The position numbers and the translations under genes were made by a program. The notes beneath the pieces are model-generated. The model saw nothing but the letters and a program-made list of their open reading frames with translations, made no database searches and was not told the origin of the DNA. DNA of 64,000 nucleotides, from the NCBI GenBank assembly GCA_963667815.1, contig OY764021.1, one strand, 5' to 3'. Within the stretch, counting starts at the first letter, position 1; every line of letters begins with the position of its first letter. Shown here one piece after another: positions 52,180 through 61,115 of this stretch. This DNA is from Saccharicrinis sp963667815. GTDB taxonomy: Bacteria; Bacteroidota; Bacteroidia; Bacteroidales; Marinilabiliaceae.

Positions 52180-53574
52180 TTATTTTCCGGATTGAACCAT
52201 AGCTTCCACATCTTCAGGATCAATAGGAATTCTTTCCCCTAAAACTCGGCTTCCGGTTTCTGTAATTAAAACATCATCTTCTAATCTGATTCCACCAAAT
52301 CCTTTATAAGTTTCAACTAAATCGTAATTGATAAAATCAGTGAACTTCTTTTCTGATTTGAATTGATCAATAAGATCAGGAATAAAATACATCCCAGGTT
52401 CGTTGGTAACAACAAAATTAGGTTGAAGTCTTCTACCTAATCTAAGAGCTGCCAATCCAAATTGAGTACTTGGTTGAATCTCGTCGTCATAACCAACTAA
52501 TTTTTGGTCGTAATCTTCCATGTCATGAACATCTAATCCAATCATGTGACCTAATCCATGTGGCATAAACAAAGCATGAGCACCTTGCGCAACCGCTTCA
52601 TCAACATCACCTTTCATTAAGCCCAATGATTTAAGGCCTTCAGTCATTGTTTTTGCAGCAATTAAGTGAACTTCTTTGTAGGTAATTCCTGGCTTAGTTG
52701 CGGCTAATGCTGCATTGTTTGTATCTACAACTATCTGGTAAATATCCTTTTGTTTGCTGGTAAATTTGCCGCCTACAGGCGATGTTCTGGTATGGTCGGT
52801 AGCATAGTGTAATGGAGATTCACTACCTGCATCAACCAATAATAAATCACCTGATTTTAAGGTGTTGGGATGAACGTGGTTGTGTAAAGTTTCCCCTCGT
52901 ACTGAGCAAATGATAGGAAACGAAATAGGCCCTCCGCCTGACATGGATACGCCTTCTAAAATACCTGTAATTTGTTGTTCTGTAACTCCCGGATGAGCCA
53001 TTTTCATAGCAGTGGTATGCATTTGGTACGCAACAGCCATATGACGCTCCATTTCTTCAATTTCGCCAGGTTCTTTAATTGATCGTAAACTAACGCAGGC
53101 TTTGATGAATTCTATCGAATGCATCTCTTTTACCTTAAGAGGGTTCACATCAAGAAGATCACCAATTGTAAGTATGTTTTCTCCTCTGTATGGAGGTGTA
53201 AAATGAACGGTTCTTCCTTGTTGGTAAGCTTTGCTAACTATTTCCTTTAGTTTTGATAAAGGGTGCGTTTGTGTAATTCCAACTTTTAGTGCATTATCTT
53301 TAAGTTTGGCCTGAGGACCCATCCATATGATATCATCAATATCAAAATCGTTTCCGAATAATATTTCTTCTCCGCTTTCAAAATCAATTACTGCAGCTAA
53401 TCCCTGGTAGTCAAGTCCGAAAAAATATAAAAAAGTACTGTCTTGTCTAAAGTGATAAGTGTTATCCGGATAATTCATGCTGGCATCAATATTTCCTAAA
53501 ATCAGGGCGATGCCTTTATCCATTTTATCTTTTAAACGTTGTCTTCTGTTTATGTATATATCTTTGCTAAACAT
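52180..53574 (-). CDS. pepP: Xaa-Pro aminopeptidase (M24B)
   Basis: A metallo-aminopeptidase that releases N-terminal residues before proline. I start it at ATG 53574 (464 aa, MFSKDIYINRRQRL); a longer frame to 53613 adds 13 residues without family likeness. The N-terminal creatinase-like domain (about 1-165) precedes a pita-bread domain. Metal ligands are visible in LLVDAGSE, DHTRTSPVGG, HGLGHMIGLDVHD, TNEPGMYF and GIRLEDDVL. It is cytoplasmic, with no signal peptide. Its promoter region faces the FNR-like gene in tandem. Confidence 0.92.
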   Translation of the reverse strand: MFSKDIYINRRQRLKDKMDKGIALILGNIDASMNYPDNTYHFRQDSTFLYFFGLDYQGLAAVIDFESGEEILFGNDFDIDDIIWMGPQAKLKDNALKVGITQTHPLSKLKEIVSKAYQQGRTVHFTPPYRGENILTIGDLLDVNPLKVKEMHSIEFIKACVSLRSIKEPGEIEEMERHMAVAYQMHTTAMKMAHPGVTEQQITGILEGVSMSGGGPISFPIICSVRGETLHNHVHPNTLKSGDLLLVDAGSESPLHYATDHTRTSPVGGKFTSKQKDIYQIVVDTNNAALAATKPGITYKEVHLIAAKTMTEGLKSLGLMKGDVDEAVAQGAHALFMPHGLGHMIGLDVHDMEDYDQKLVGYDDEIQPSTQFGLAALRLGRRLQPNFVVTNEPGMYFIPDLIDQFKSEKKFTDFINYDLVETYKGFGGIRLEDDVLITETGSRVLGERIPIDPEDVEAMVQSGK

Positions 53575-53675
53575 AGTATTAAATTTTGTGCAATTTAATG
53601 AAAGTGGGGCCACAAAAATATGTTTTAGATCAGTAAAATGGCTGTTTTTGCGTAATGGGTGTCTTAAAGTAGTAG

Positions 53676-54362
53676 TTACCCGTGTTCAGATATCTGCACT
53701 AACTTCTTGTAATCTATAATTTCAATGGCTTTGCCAAATATTTTAATAATACCATCTTTTCTAAATTCGGTAAGTGCACGAATAACATTTTCTGTAGTCA
53801 TACCAATGTACTCTGCTATTTCTTTTCTGCTAACAGGTAATTCATAGTAATCGGTGTTGTATATATCGTCTCTAAAATGTAATAAAACATAGGCTATTCT
53901 GCCACGTAAATTGCGTTTCCTGATTTGTAATGATTCATGGATAACAGCATCACTTACTTTACTCATCTTTTCAAGTATTCCCAAGGCAAAAGCCCCGTTG
54001 TTTTGTAGTAGTTTTTTTACCTCGTGTATGGAAATATTGCATGTTGTAGATTCATCGATGGCCATTACAGAATAACTGTAGGTGTTTTGTGAAAATACAC
54101 TTAAGAGACTGACAAAATCAAAAGGTTTTGCAAATGAGAGTATTTGCTCCTTGCCGTCGGTGTTGGTTACAAAGAGCTTAACCAAACCACTCTTTAAATA
54201 AATAAATTCGTTGATTGTTTTTCCTTGCTCAATAATGTAATCACCCTTTTCATAATTTTTTTCAATACGACTTCCGCAAAGACTCATGATTTCTCTTGAA
54301 GAAACATTATGAAAAAATAGCTCTTTAAGTTCGCATTTATCGCAACTACATTCCTGATTCAT
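53676..54362 (-). CDS. Crp/Fnr family regulator with N-terminal cysteines (FNR-like)
   Basis: The 228-aa protein has a cyclic-nucleotide-binding-like sensor domain (about 25-145) and a C-terminal winged helix with VSRKEIAEYIGMTTENVIRALTEFRKDG. N-terminal cysteines Cys5, Cys7, Cys10 and Cys29, plus Cys108, resemble the four-ligand layout of oxygen-sensing FNR (three N-terminal plus one central), though the spacing differs. The recognition helix keeps the Glu and Arg of the FNR E..SR pattern (TENVIR), and an FNR-like palindrome lies upstream. It is divergent from the sulfide/sulfur cluster, so a redox or sulfide-responsive regulator of that cluster is a reasonable inference. Confidence 0.85.
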   Translation of the reverse strand: MNQECSCDKCELKELFFHNVSSREIMSLCGSRIEKNYEKGDYIIEQGKTINEFIYLKSGLVKLFVTNTDGKEQILSFAKPFDFVSLLSVFSQNTYSYSVMAIDESTTCNISIHEVKKLLQNNGAFALGILEKMSKVSDAVIHESLQIRKRNLRGRIAYVLLHFRDDIYNTDYYELPVSRKEIAEYIGMTTENVIRALTEFRKDGIIKIFGKAIEIIDYKKLVQISEHG

Positions 54363-54396
54363 AAGGTACGATTTAAATAATATTTATAACGATGAA

Positions 54397-54410
54397 GTGA
54401 TATATATCAT
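54397..54410. promoter_or_regulatory. FNR-type operator between regulator and sulfur cluster
   Basis: GTGAT-ATAT-ATCAT at 54397-54410 contains a perfect TGAT-N4-ATCA palindrome, the FNR/CRP-type half-site arrangement (FNR consensus TTGAT-N4-ATCAA). It sits in the 220-bp divergent intergenic region, 35 bp upstream of the regulator start. TGATATTTATTA at 54415 is a weaker neighbour. Confidence 0.6.
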
Positions 54411-54582
54411 AAACTGATATTTATTACCTGTTGATATATTATACAATCACGCTTAGTTAGTTAACTTTCATATGTGAGATATCAAATTACATAAAATATT
54501 ACAGAATTAAAAGGGGAGATGTTATAGGTTTAAGTGGTTTTGGGATAGAAAATTACCAGTGTTAACAATAAAATATAAACAC

Positions 54583-55821
54583 ATGAAGAAGATAGTAATA
54601 CTAGGAGGTGGTACTGCAGGAACCATGATGGCAAATAAATTGCGAAATGCGCTTGAAAGAGATGAGTGGGATATTACTATTGTGGACCAATTTCGTACTC
54701 ACTATTATCAGCCTGGGTTTTTATTTATTCCTTTCGGCATTTATCATGAAAGAGATGTTAAAAAGCCAAAGAGTAGTTTTTTCCCTGTAGGAGTCAATGT
54801 AATGTACACCGAAATTGATAAGGTGGATGCGGATCATAAAAAGGTACTGTTGGACGGAGGAAAAGTGTTGTTTTATGATTTTTTGATTATAGCTACAGGA
54901 ACAAAGACATGTCCTGAAGAAACACCTGGCCTTAAGGAACAGCTTTGGTATAAAGATATATTTGATTTTTATACTATTGAAGGAGCATTAGCGTTGCAAA
55001 AGCACTTTAAAAGCTGGCAGGGAGGTAAGTTAGTAATGGCTATTACCGAAATTCCTTATAAATGTCCGGTGGCTCCTCTTGAATTTGTGTTTCTGGCAGA
55101 AGAGTTTTTTACTAAAAAAGGAATTCGTGATAAGGTAGAAATTACTATTGTAACACCGATGGCGGGCGTGTTTACAAAGCCCATAGCAACTAAAATGTTA
55201 TCGGAGTTGCTGGTTGAAAAAAATATAAATGTTGTTGCTGACTTTTATATCGAAAAAATCGATAACGACAAGAAAGCTCTGGTTTCGTATGATGAACGAG
55301 AAGTGCCATTTGATACATTAACGATTGTGCCTGTTAATATGGGTGATAAAATGGTAGAAAGAAGTGGACTTGGTGATGATTTGAATTTTGTATTTACCAA
55401 TAAACATACTTTGCAACAAAGAGATCATGAAGAGATTTTTGTGATAGGAGATGCGGCTAATCTACCCACTTCAAAAGCCGGTTCGGTTGCTCATTTTGCA
55501 TCAGAAATATTATTCGACAATTTAATGAATGCTATTGAGGGGCGTCCGTTAACTGCTTACTTTGATGGTCATGCAAACTGCTACATTGAAACAGGTTATG
55601 GTAAAGGTGCATTAATTGATTTTAATTATGATACTGAGCCACTCCCCGGTACATTTCCTTTGCCCGGTATCGGTCCGTTTGGTTTGTTGAAAAATACTAA
55701 AATCAACCACTATGGTAAAATCATGTTTCGATGGATTTACTGGCATCTGTTATTGAAAGGTAAAGAACTTCCTGTTGAGGCAGAGATGACTATGGCTGGT
55801 AAAAAAAGAGTTACTTTTTAA
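54583..55821 (+). CDS. sqr: Sulfide:quinone oxidoreductase-like FAD protein
   Basis: Start is the ATG at 54583 (412 aa, MKKIVILGGGTAG), ignoring an in-frame GTG 24 bp upstream. The N-terminal GGGTAG is the FAD Rossmann motif, with IIATGTKT and FVIGDAANLPTSKAGSVAHF later. Three cysteines, Cys110 (TKTCPEE), Cys161 (YKCPVAPLE) and Cys333 (ANCYIETG), match the three-Cys pattern of SQR. The CPVAPLE context fits the SQR/flavocytochrome c group. It would oxidise sulfide to polysulfide or sulfane sulfur, passing electrons to quinone at the inner membrane. The downstream sulfur-relay genes support this. Confidence 0.85.
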   Translation: MKKIVILGGGTAGTMMANKLRNALERDEWDITIVDQFRTHYYQPGFLFIPFGIYHERDVKKPKSSFFPVGVNVMYTEIDKVDADHKKVLLDGGKVLFYDFLIIATGTKTCPEETPGLKEQLWYKDIFDFYTIEGALALQKHFKSWQGGKLVMAITEIPYKCPVAPLEFVFLAEEFFTKKGIRDKVEITIVTPMAGVFTKPIATKMLSELLVEKNINVVADFYIEKIDNDKKALVSYDEREVPFDTLTIVPVNMGDKMVERSGLGDDLNFVFTNKHTLQQRDHEEIFVIGDAANLPTSKAGSVAHFASEILFDNLMNAIEGRPLTAYFDGHANCYIETGYGKGALIDFNYDTEPLPGTFPLPGIGPFGLLKNTKINHYGKIMFRWIYWHLLLKGKELPVEAEMTMAGKKRVTF

Positions 55822-55832
55822 ATGGCTGGGTT

Positions 55833-56510
55833 ATGGATGATCAAAATATGCAAACGCAAATTAATGAACTAAATCGTAAGATGGATTTGGTTTTAGAGTC
55901 TCTGAATCAGCAAAATAGGAAAGCAGAAAGCGTGGAAGATTTATTAGCTGATTTACAGATTGTAGGTAAAGATATGTACGATACAGCCGTTGTTGAACTT
56001 GAAAATCAGCAAGTAGAACTGGATATTGATCAGTTAAAATATCTTGGCTTAAAACTCCTGAATAATATCAATGATATAACTGTAATGTTATCTGTGTTTG
56101 AGAGTTCTGTTGATTTTGCCAGAGATGCAGGTCCTCTGGTAAGGGAGTCGATTATTGATATGACTAAAAGGTTACATGAATTTGAAAAGAAGGGGTATTT
56201 CGAGTTTTTTACAGAAATGGGAAAGGTGATTGATAATTTGATTTCTCATTACTCTAAGGAGGATGTTACAAGGTTGGCAGATAATGTTGTACTTATAGTG
56301 GATACCATACGAAAAATGACTCAACCGGAAATGTTGTTGTCTATTCAAAATGCGTTGGATGTCTATCAAAATATAGATCAGAAAAAGGTGCCTGAATATT
56401 CCTTGTTTAAGTTAATGAGAGAAATGAATCAACCCGAAATGAAAAAGATGATGGGGTTTGCTGTCGCATTTATGAAGAGCCTTTCAATGGAAAAAAGAAT
56501 GAAGCAATGA
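55833..56510 (+). CDS. DUF1641 domain protein
   Basis: The 225-aa protein is mostly helical, starting with a coiled-coil-like region (residues 1-45, QTQINELNRKMDLVLESLNQQ). The DUF1641 core follows, with SSVDFARDAGPLVRESIIDMTKRLHEFEKKGYF and LADNVVLIVDTIRKMTQPEML. DUF1641 proteins are often found next to SQR-like oxidoreductases and formate dehydrogenase genes, with no defined function I know of. Here it lies 11 bp after sqr and upstream of tusE, so it may be a partner or membrane-docking subunit of the SQR. Confidence 0.85.
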   Translation: MDDQNMQTQINELNRKMDLVLESLNQQNRKAESVEDLLADLQIVGKDMYDTAVVELENQQVELDIDQLKYLGLKLLNNINDITVMLSVFESSVDFARDAGPLVRESIIDMTKRLHEFEKKGYFEFFTEMGKVIDNLISHYSKEDVTRLADNVVLIVDTIRKMTQPEMLLSIQNALDVYQNIDQKKVPEYSLFKLMREMNQPEMKKMMGFAVAFMKSLSMEKRMKQ

Positions 56511-56547
56511 GTTTGTAATCAATTATTAATAGATAAAGTTTAGAGTT

Positions 56548-56859
56548 ATGGGACAAAAGGTAATTGCTAATAAAACTATTGATGTTAATGATGAAGGATA
56601 TATGACAGATCCTTCTCAATGGGATAAAGATATTGCTGCTGCTATTGCGCAGGAAATAGGGATTGAGTTGACTGATAAGCATTATGAAGTGTTGGACTAC
56701 CTACGAGAAAAATTTAAGGAAGGCGAAGTGCTTACTATTCGTAAAGTGGGTAAGTCAGGCATTGTTGATATTAAAGGTTTGTATCAGCTTTTCCCGGGAG
56801 GTCCACTAAAATATTCATCTAAAATTGCAGGTATTCCTAAACCGGCAAGTTGTGTGTAA
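56548..56859 (+). CDS. tusE: TusE/DsrC family sulfur-transfer protein
   Basis: A small (103-aa) sulfur-carrier protein. DEGYMTDPSQWDKDIAAAIAQEIGIELTD-type start and the C-terminal arm KIAGIPKPASCV are diagnostic. The penultimate cysteine (Cys102) is present. The second cysteine that DsrC of sulfate reducers and sulfur oxidisers has 11 residues earlier is Ser here (SSKIAGIP). So by family logic it is a one-cysteine TusE-type carrier rather than a DsrAB partner. Position in an sqr operon suggests it accepts sulfane sulfur from sulfide oxidation, not only tRNA thiolation. Confidence 0.9.
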   Translation: MGQKVIANKTIDVNDEGYMTDPSQWDKDIAAAIAQEIGIELTDKHYEVLDYLREKFKEGEVLTIRKVGKSGIVDIKGLYQLFPGGPLKYSSKIAGIPKPASCV

Positions 56860-56888
56860 TTTTTGAGCTAACGTAAAGAATATAGATT

Positions 56889-57389
56889 ATGGTTAAAGAA
56901 GAACAACCTTTAAAGAAAGTATGCATTATTTGTGCTAAGGGTGCAATTGAAGATGTATATGCAACGTTAGTTTTGGCTAATGGTGCAGTGATGGAAGGGA
57001 TTGAAGCTAAGTTGTTTTTTACATTTTTTGGCTTAGATGCAATAACTAAAAAGTATATGAATAAATTACATACAGCTACAGTTGGAAATCCTGCCATGCG
57101 AATGCCGGGCGGATTAGCATTTCCTACATTGTTGGGAGCCATACCTGGTGTTGAAAGTGGTGTATCATCAATGATGAGGAAACAGATGGATGAATTAGAC
57201 ATTCCTCCTGTTGATGAGTTTTTAGAAATGATTACAGCTGGGGGTGGTGAGATTTATGCGTGTAAATTGGCTATGGATATGTTTAAGTTAACAAAGGAAG
57301 ATTTGTATGAGGATGTGAGTGCAGTGCTTACTGTGGGAGAGTTTTATGCAATGTGTGGAGGTGAGCATACTCAAATTATATTTACATAG
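56889..57389 (+). CDS. DsrE/DsrF-family sulfurtransferase (DsrE2-like)
   Basis: The 166-aa protein has the DsrE/F fold: VCIICAKGAIEDVYATLVLANGA with a Rossmann-like start and IEAKLFFTFFGLDAI in strand two. The likely persulfide-bearing cysteine is Cys125 (GGGEIYACKLAMDMF), and Cys156 (YAMCGGEH) is a second. The MRMPGGLAFPTLLGAIPGVES loop matches the DsrE2/peroxiredoxin-like group, which in some proteins is membrane-linked. The protein here has no clear membrane segment. It ends the four-gene run, after tusE, and likely passes sulfur to or from TusE. Confidence 0.86.
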   Translation: MVKEEQPLKKVCIICAKGAIEDVYATLVLANGAVMEGIEAKLFFTFFGLDAITKKYMNKLHTATVGNPAMRMPGGLAFPTLLGAIPGVESGVSSMMRKQMDELDIPPVDEFLEMITAGGGEIYACKLAMDMFKLTKEDLYEDVSAVLTVGEFYAMCGGEHTQIIFT

Positions 57390-57560
57390 TAACCTCAAAT
57401 CTATTAAAAATCGAAAATTCAGATTGTTATAAGAGATGCTTTAGATTGTATGATGCAATAATTGAGTTTGTTTTTGTAAGAATCAACATTCGTTGATAGC
57501 TGTAGTTTTATTTTAGTAGTGTTATTGTATTATTAGTCTATTAGTATAGAATGGGAGGTT

Positions 57561-57592
57561 AAAAGCCGTAGCTGTTAAGTTGCGGCTTTTTT
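57561..57592. terminator. Terminator between DsrE and pxpC
   Basis: AAAAGCCG (57561-57568) pairs with CGGCTTTT (57583-57590), extended by G-U pairs toward the loop and followed by T. It serves the sulfur cluster and, reading the other way, the pxp genes. Confidence 0.75.
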
Positions 57593-57593
57593 G

Positions 57594-58529
57594 TTATAAT
57601 TTCTTGAGTAATTTTTTTCGTTTCATTAAAATTTTATGTGCGTAATCAAGTTTTACATGAGCAAAATGAATTTTATCTGATGGCTTTAATTGACCAAATA
57701 ATGGAAGATCAGCTGTAATTACGTTCGCAATCTTGGTATATCCACCAACGGTTTGTCTGTCAGCAAGCATCACTATGGGATGTCCATCTCCCGGAACCTG
57801 AATGGCACCGTTGCATATACCTGATGAAATAATATCAGCGCCCCTTTTGTGTATTATTTGAGGACCATCCAAGCGATATCCCATTCTGTCGCTTTTATTA
57901 GAAATAATATATGATGATGTTAGAAAAGTCTTTACTCCTTCGTAACTAAATCTATTGATTTCACTTCCTCCAATTACTCTTATTTCTTGTTCAGATTTAT
58001 AATCCAATAGTAATTCATGGGGAACAGAGCGGTGTTTGTATTTGATTCTCTTTTTTAAAGTGAAAATTTCATCGCCAGCTAAAAGTTTACGTCCATTTAA
58101 TCCGCCTACTTGGGCTCTCACATAAGTTGAGCGACTATTCATAATAATAGGAGCATCTATACCTCCTGCAAAAGCAATATAAACACGACTTCCTTTTGTA
58201 ACAGGCCCCATTTGAATAACGTCTCCTGTTTTAAGCAGATGATTGCAATTGATGGGTTTTGATATGTTGTTGATAGTAAGTTCTGTTTGGCCTCCGCTAA
58301 CCGCAATTATTGTGTCGCAGGTAATTTCGAAATGTGGAGGTAGAAATGTGGCCTCCAGGCAAGCTGCATTAGCATCATTACCAACTAAACGATTAGCTAA
58401 CCTGAGGGAATATGTATCCATAGCACCGGAAACAGGCATGCCATATTGTTGGTATCCAAAACGTCCCAGATCCTGTATTGTGGTGTATAATCCAGGATTT
58501 ATAATTTTAATGGTAGCTGTTGAATTCAT
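57594..58529 (-). CDS. pxpC: 5-oxoprolinase subunit C (biotin-dependent carboxyltransferase fold)
   Basis: PxpC is one of three subunits of the ATP-dependent prokaryotic 5-oxoprolinase that recycles pyroglutamate to glutamate. The 311-aa protein has PGLYTTIQDLGRFGYQQYGMPVSGAMD and VAFAGG-like IAFAGGIDAPIIMNSRSTYV, typical of the KipA/AHS2 fold. GDGHPIVMLADRQTVGGYTKIANVI is a strong family block. It overlaps pxpB by 23 bp. Confidence 0.92.
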   Translation of the reverse strand: MNSTATIKIINPGLYTTIQDLGRFGYQQYGMPVSGAMDTYSLRLANRLVGNDANAACLEATFLPPHFEITCDTIIAVSGGQTELTINNISKPINCNHLLKTGDVIQMGPVTKGSRVYIAFAGGIDAPIIMNSRSTYVRAQVGGLNGRKLLAGDEIFTLKKRIKYKHRSVPHELLLDYKSEQEIRVIGGSEINRFSYEGVKTFLTSSYIISNKSDRMGYRLDGPQIIHKRGADIISSGICNGAIQVPGDGHPIVMLADRQTVGGYTKIANVITADLPLFGQLKPSDKIHFAHVKLDYAHKILMKRKKLLKKL

Positions 58530-59178
58530 TTTCAGAGATAGGATAAAATTCTAAATAATTTCCGGCTTCTATTAAAAAAGGATTTTCAGAAGAGGGGTCG
58601 AACAGTTTAAGAGGAGTTCTTCCTATGATTTGCCATCCCCCGGGACTTTCGATGGGATATATTCCGGTTTGTGAACCTGCAATACCTACAGATCCTGGTG
58701 CTATTTTTTCAGAAGGTATATTTTTTCTTGGAGTGGTTAATTCAGGATTCATTCCTCCCAGATAGCAAAAGCCCGGAGTAAATCCAAGCATATAAACGAG
58801 GTATTTACTTTGGGAATGTAAGTCAATTATTTCTTGTGTACTATGTCCTGTATTATTGCCTACTTCATTGATGTCAGGTCCGTATTTTCCTCCGTAAACA
58901 ACAGGTATTCTTACTGTTTTTGGTTCCGGAAGTTTATAATCACCTGTTTTTAGATAGATCTTTTTAAGTTTGTTGATTAATTTTTGATAGTTTATCGCTA
59001 AGGGATTGTAATGAACCAGTATGTCACAATACGAAGGAACAATCTCGGTTATTCCTTTAATTCTCTTTTTAGATAATAATATTATATAGGCACGAATACG
59101 CAAATGAATGTCTTCTGATATTTCATTGCCAAACTTTAATAAGAATGCCGAATCTCCCGATGGATAAATATCAAACAT
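58507..59178 (-). CDS. pxpB: 5-oxoprolinase subunit B (KipI/AHS1 fold)
   Basis: PxpB partners PxpC and PxpA in 5-oxoproline hydrolysis. It is 223 aa, with YPSGDSAFLLKFG at the start, IVPSYCDILVHYNP, the IPVVYGGKYGPDI block and YMLGFTPGFCYLGGMNPELTTPRKNIPSEKIAPGSV-like C-terminal region. It overlaps pxpA by 8 bp and pxpC by 23 bp, so the three are one transcript with coupled translation. Confidence 0.92.
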   Translation of the reverse strand: MFDIYPSGDSAFLLKFGNEISEDIHLRIRAYIILLSKKRIKGITEIVPSYCDILVHYNPLAINYQKLINKLKKIYLKTGDYKLPEPKTVRIPVVYGGKYGPDINEVGNNTGHSTQEIIDLHSQSKYLVYMLGFTPGFCYLGGMNPELTTPRKNIPSEKIAPGSVGIAGSQTGIYPIESPGGWQIIGRTPLKLFDPSSENPFLIEAGNYLEFYPISENEFNSYH

Positions 59179-59911
59179 GAGCCGTAATCTTAATGTTATT
59201 ATGAATAAGGTAGTCGTATATACCCTTGGCTACATCAGTAGCGTGAGGATTATCACCATGAATGCAGAGTGTTTGTGCATTTATGATGATTTCTTTTTGC
59301 TCAATTGATTGAATGGTTTTGTGTTGTGCTATTTTAAGCGCTCTTTCTTTACTGAATGCTACATCTGTTATTATAGCTTTGGACTCATTTCTGGAAACCA
59401 ACATCCCACGGTTTGTATAGGCCCTGTCAATAAATGCTTCAGCTCTGAATTTCAATTTATATTTATGTGCTGCAATTTCCATTTTTGAATTTGCCAGACC
59501 TACATAAATAAGATCCTGATTAACTGATGCTATTGCTTCAGCAATGGCTTTGGCAATCTCAATGTTTTGTGAAGCCTGATTGTATAATGCTCCATGAGGT
59601 TTTACATGGTATAATGATACTCCGGCTTTTGATGCTCTCTGGTTAAGAATGTCGATTTGATTTTTTACGAGTGTTGTAATGTCATGGTATGACAGGTTCA
59701 TATTTATGCGTCCAAAGTTTTTCTTGTCGCTATAACCAGGATGTGCACCAATAACTACTCCATGCTTTATGGCTAATTGAATAGTTTGATCCATAATGAT
59801 ATCGTTGCCTGCATGAAAACCACAGGCTATGTTTGCAGAACTAATAAATGGCATTATGGCCTCGTCGTTACCAATGCCTTCGCCTAAGTCGCAATTGATA
59901 TCAATTTGCAT
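59171..59911 (-). CDS. pxpA: 5-oxoprolinase subunit A (LamB/YcsF family)
   Basis: PxpA is the third 5-oxoprolinase subunit. The 246-aa protein begins IDINCDLGEGIGNDEAIMPF and SANIACGFHAGND, the diagnostic YcsF opening. GAHPGYSDKKNFGR, VKPHGALYNQA, EAFIDRAYTNRGMLV and CIHGDNPHA complete the set. It is the first gene of the pxpA-B-C run. The minus-strand box TATATTTA about 35 bp upstream is a one-mismatch -7 element. Confidence 0.93.
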   Translation of the reverse strand: MQIDINCDLGEGIGNDEAIMPFISSANIACGFHAGNDIIMDQTIQLAIKHGVVIGAHPGYSDKKNFGRINMNLSYHDITTLVKNQIDILNQRASKAGVSLYHVKPHGALYNQASQNIEIAKAIAEAIASVNQDLIYVGLANSKMEIAAHKYKLKFRAEAFIDRAYTNRGMLVSRNESKAIITDVAFSKERALKIAQHKTIQSIEQKEIIINAQTLCIHGDNPHATDVAKGIYDYLIHNNIKITAHV

Positions 59912-60000
59912 GAGGAAAATATCTTTTTCAGAAAAATGAATGTGGTAAATATAATACTCTTTGTTGGAAGGTGCTATTTTAGGTTAATAGTTAGCATAAA

Positions 60001-60030
60001 AAAAACCGAAAGCTTTTGACCTTCGGTTTT
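60001..60030 (-). terminator. fabD terminator
   Basis: Reading leftward, AAAACCGAA (plus 60022-60030) pairs with TTCGGTTTT (60001-60010 strand complement) and runs into a T-rich tract, about 25 bp past the fabD stop. Confidence 0.75.
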
Positions 60031-60054
60031 CTTACTAAAAAATATTTTGAAAGA

Positions 60055-60939
60055 TTATAAGCTGCTAACTCCAGCAACTTCCATCTTACGATCTACTTTT
60101 TTAACCAATCCTTGTAAAACTTTACCTGGACCAACTTCGGTAAAAGAAGTAGCTCCATCAGCAATCATGTTTTGAACTGTTTGAGTCCATTTTACCGGAG
60201 CAGTTAATTGAGCCACTAAATTTTCTTTAATTTGAGCAGGATCAGTAAATGGAGTTGCGCTCACATTCTGATATACCGGACAAATTGGAGTTTTGATTTC
60301 TGTTGCTTCGATAGCCGCAGCAAGTTCAGCACGTGCAGGCTCCATAAGAGGTGAGTGAAATGCTCCTCCTACAGGAAGTTTTAATGCTCTTTTTGCACCT
60401 TTTTCAGTTAAAATTTCACATGCTTTATCAATACCAGCAAATGATCCTGAAATTACTAATTGTCCCGGACAGTTATAGTTAGCTGCTACAACAACTTCGT
60501 CAATGCTTTCGCAAACTTCTTCTACAATAGCATCTTCCATACCAACAATAGCAGCCATTGTTGAAGGTTCTGCCTCACAAGCTTTTTGCATTGCTAATGC
60601 ACGTTGCGAAACTAATTTTAATCCATCTTCAAATGACATAGCTCCACCGGCAACTAAAGCGCTGAATTCACCTAATGAGTGACCTGCAACCATTTCTGGT
60701 TTAAAATCATCACCCATTGATTTTGCTAATAATACAGAATGTAAAAATATAGCAGGCTGAGTAACTTTTGTTTGTTTTAAATCTTCATCAGTACCTTCAA
60801 ACATTAAGTCTGTGATTCTAAAACCTAAAATTTCATTAGCCTTTTCAAAAAGTTCTTTCGCTTCTGTTGAATTTTCGTATAGGTCTTTCCCCATACCTAC
60901 AAATTGGGCACCTTGCCCAGGAAAAACAAATGCTTTCAT
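60055..60939 (-). CDS. fabD: Malonyl-CoA-acyl carrier protein transacylase
   Basis: FabD loads malonate onto ACP for fatty acid synthesis. It is 294 aa. The nucleophile is Ser88 in VAGHSLGEFSAL, preceded by the QPAIFLHSVLLAKSM helix. FPGQGAQFVGMG at residues 6-17 and the catalytic His in GGAFHSPLMEPA are clear. It stands alone without fabH, fabG or acpP neighbours, with its own promoter facing the str operon. Confidence 0.95.
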   Translation of the reverse strand: MKAFVFPGQGAQFVGMGKDLYENSTEAKELFEKANEILGFRITDLMFEGTDEDLKQTKVTQPAIFLHSVLLAKSMGDDFKPEMVAGHSLGEFSALVAGGAMSFEDGLKLVSQRALAMQKACEAEPSTMAAIVGMEDAIVEEVCESIDEVVVAANYNCPGQLVISGSFAGIDKACEILTEKGAKRALKLPVGGAFHSPLMEPARAELAAAIEATEIKTPICPVYQNVSATPFTDPAQIKENLVAQLTAPVKWTQTVQNMIADGATSFTEVGPGKVLQGLVKKVDRKMEVAGVSSL

Positions 60940-61085
60940 TTTATTATAAAATTAGTATAATAATATATGTAGTTCTGCTTAGCCCTTGGAGTCCTTAGAA
61001 ACAAGGGGAGATTAAACATATAAAACAATACAGGTTTTTAATCGATTATAATGCTCAAACAAAGAAAGTTGAGTATAAATCGGCG

Positions 61086-61115
61086 CAAATATAGTAAAAA
61101 TGAATAACACCCAAA
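61086..61115 (-). promoter_or_regulatory. fabD promoter
   Basis: On the minus strand TTTG (plus 61112-61115) and TATATTTG (61086-61093) are 18 bp apart, a full match to the Bacteroidota consensus. The fabD leader would be about 140 nt. Confidence 0.62.
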
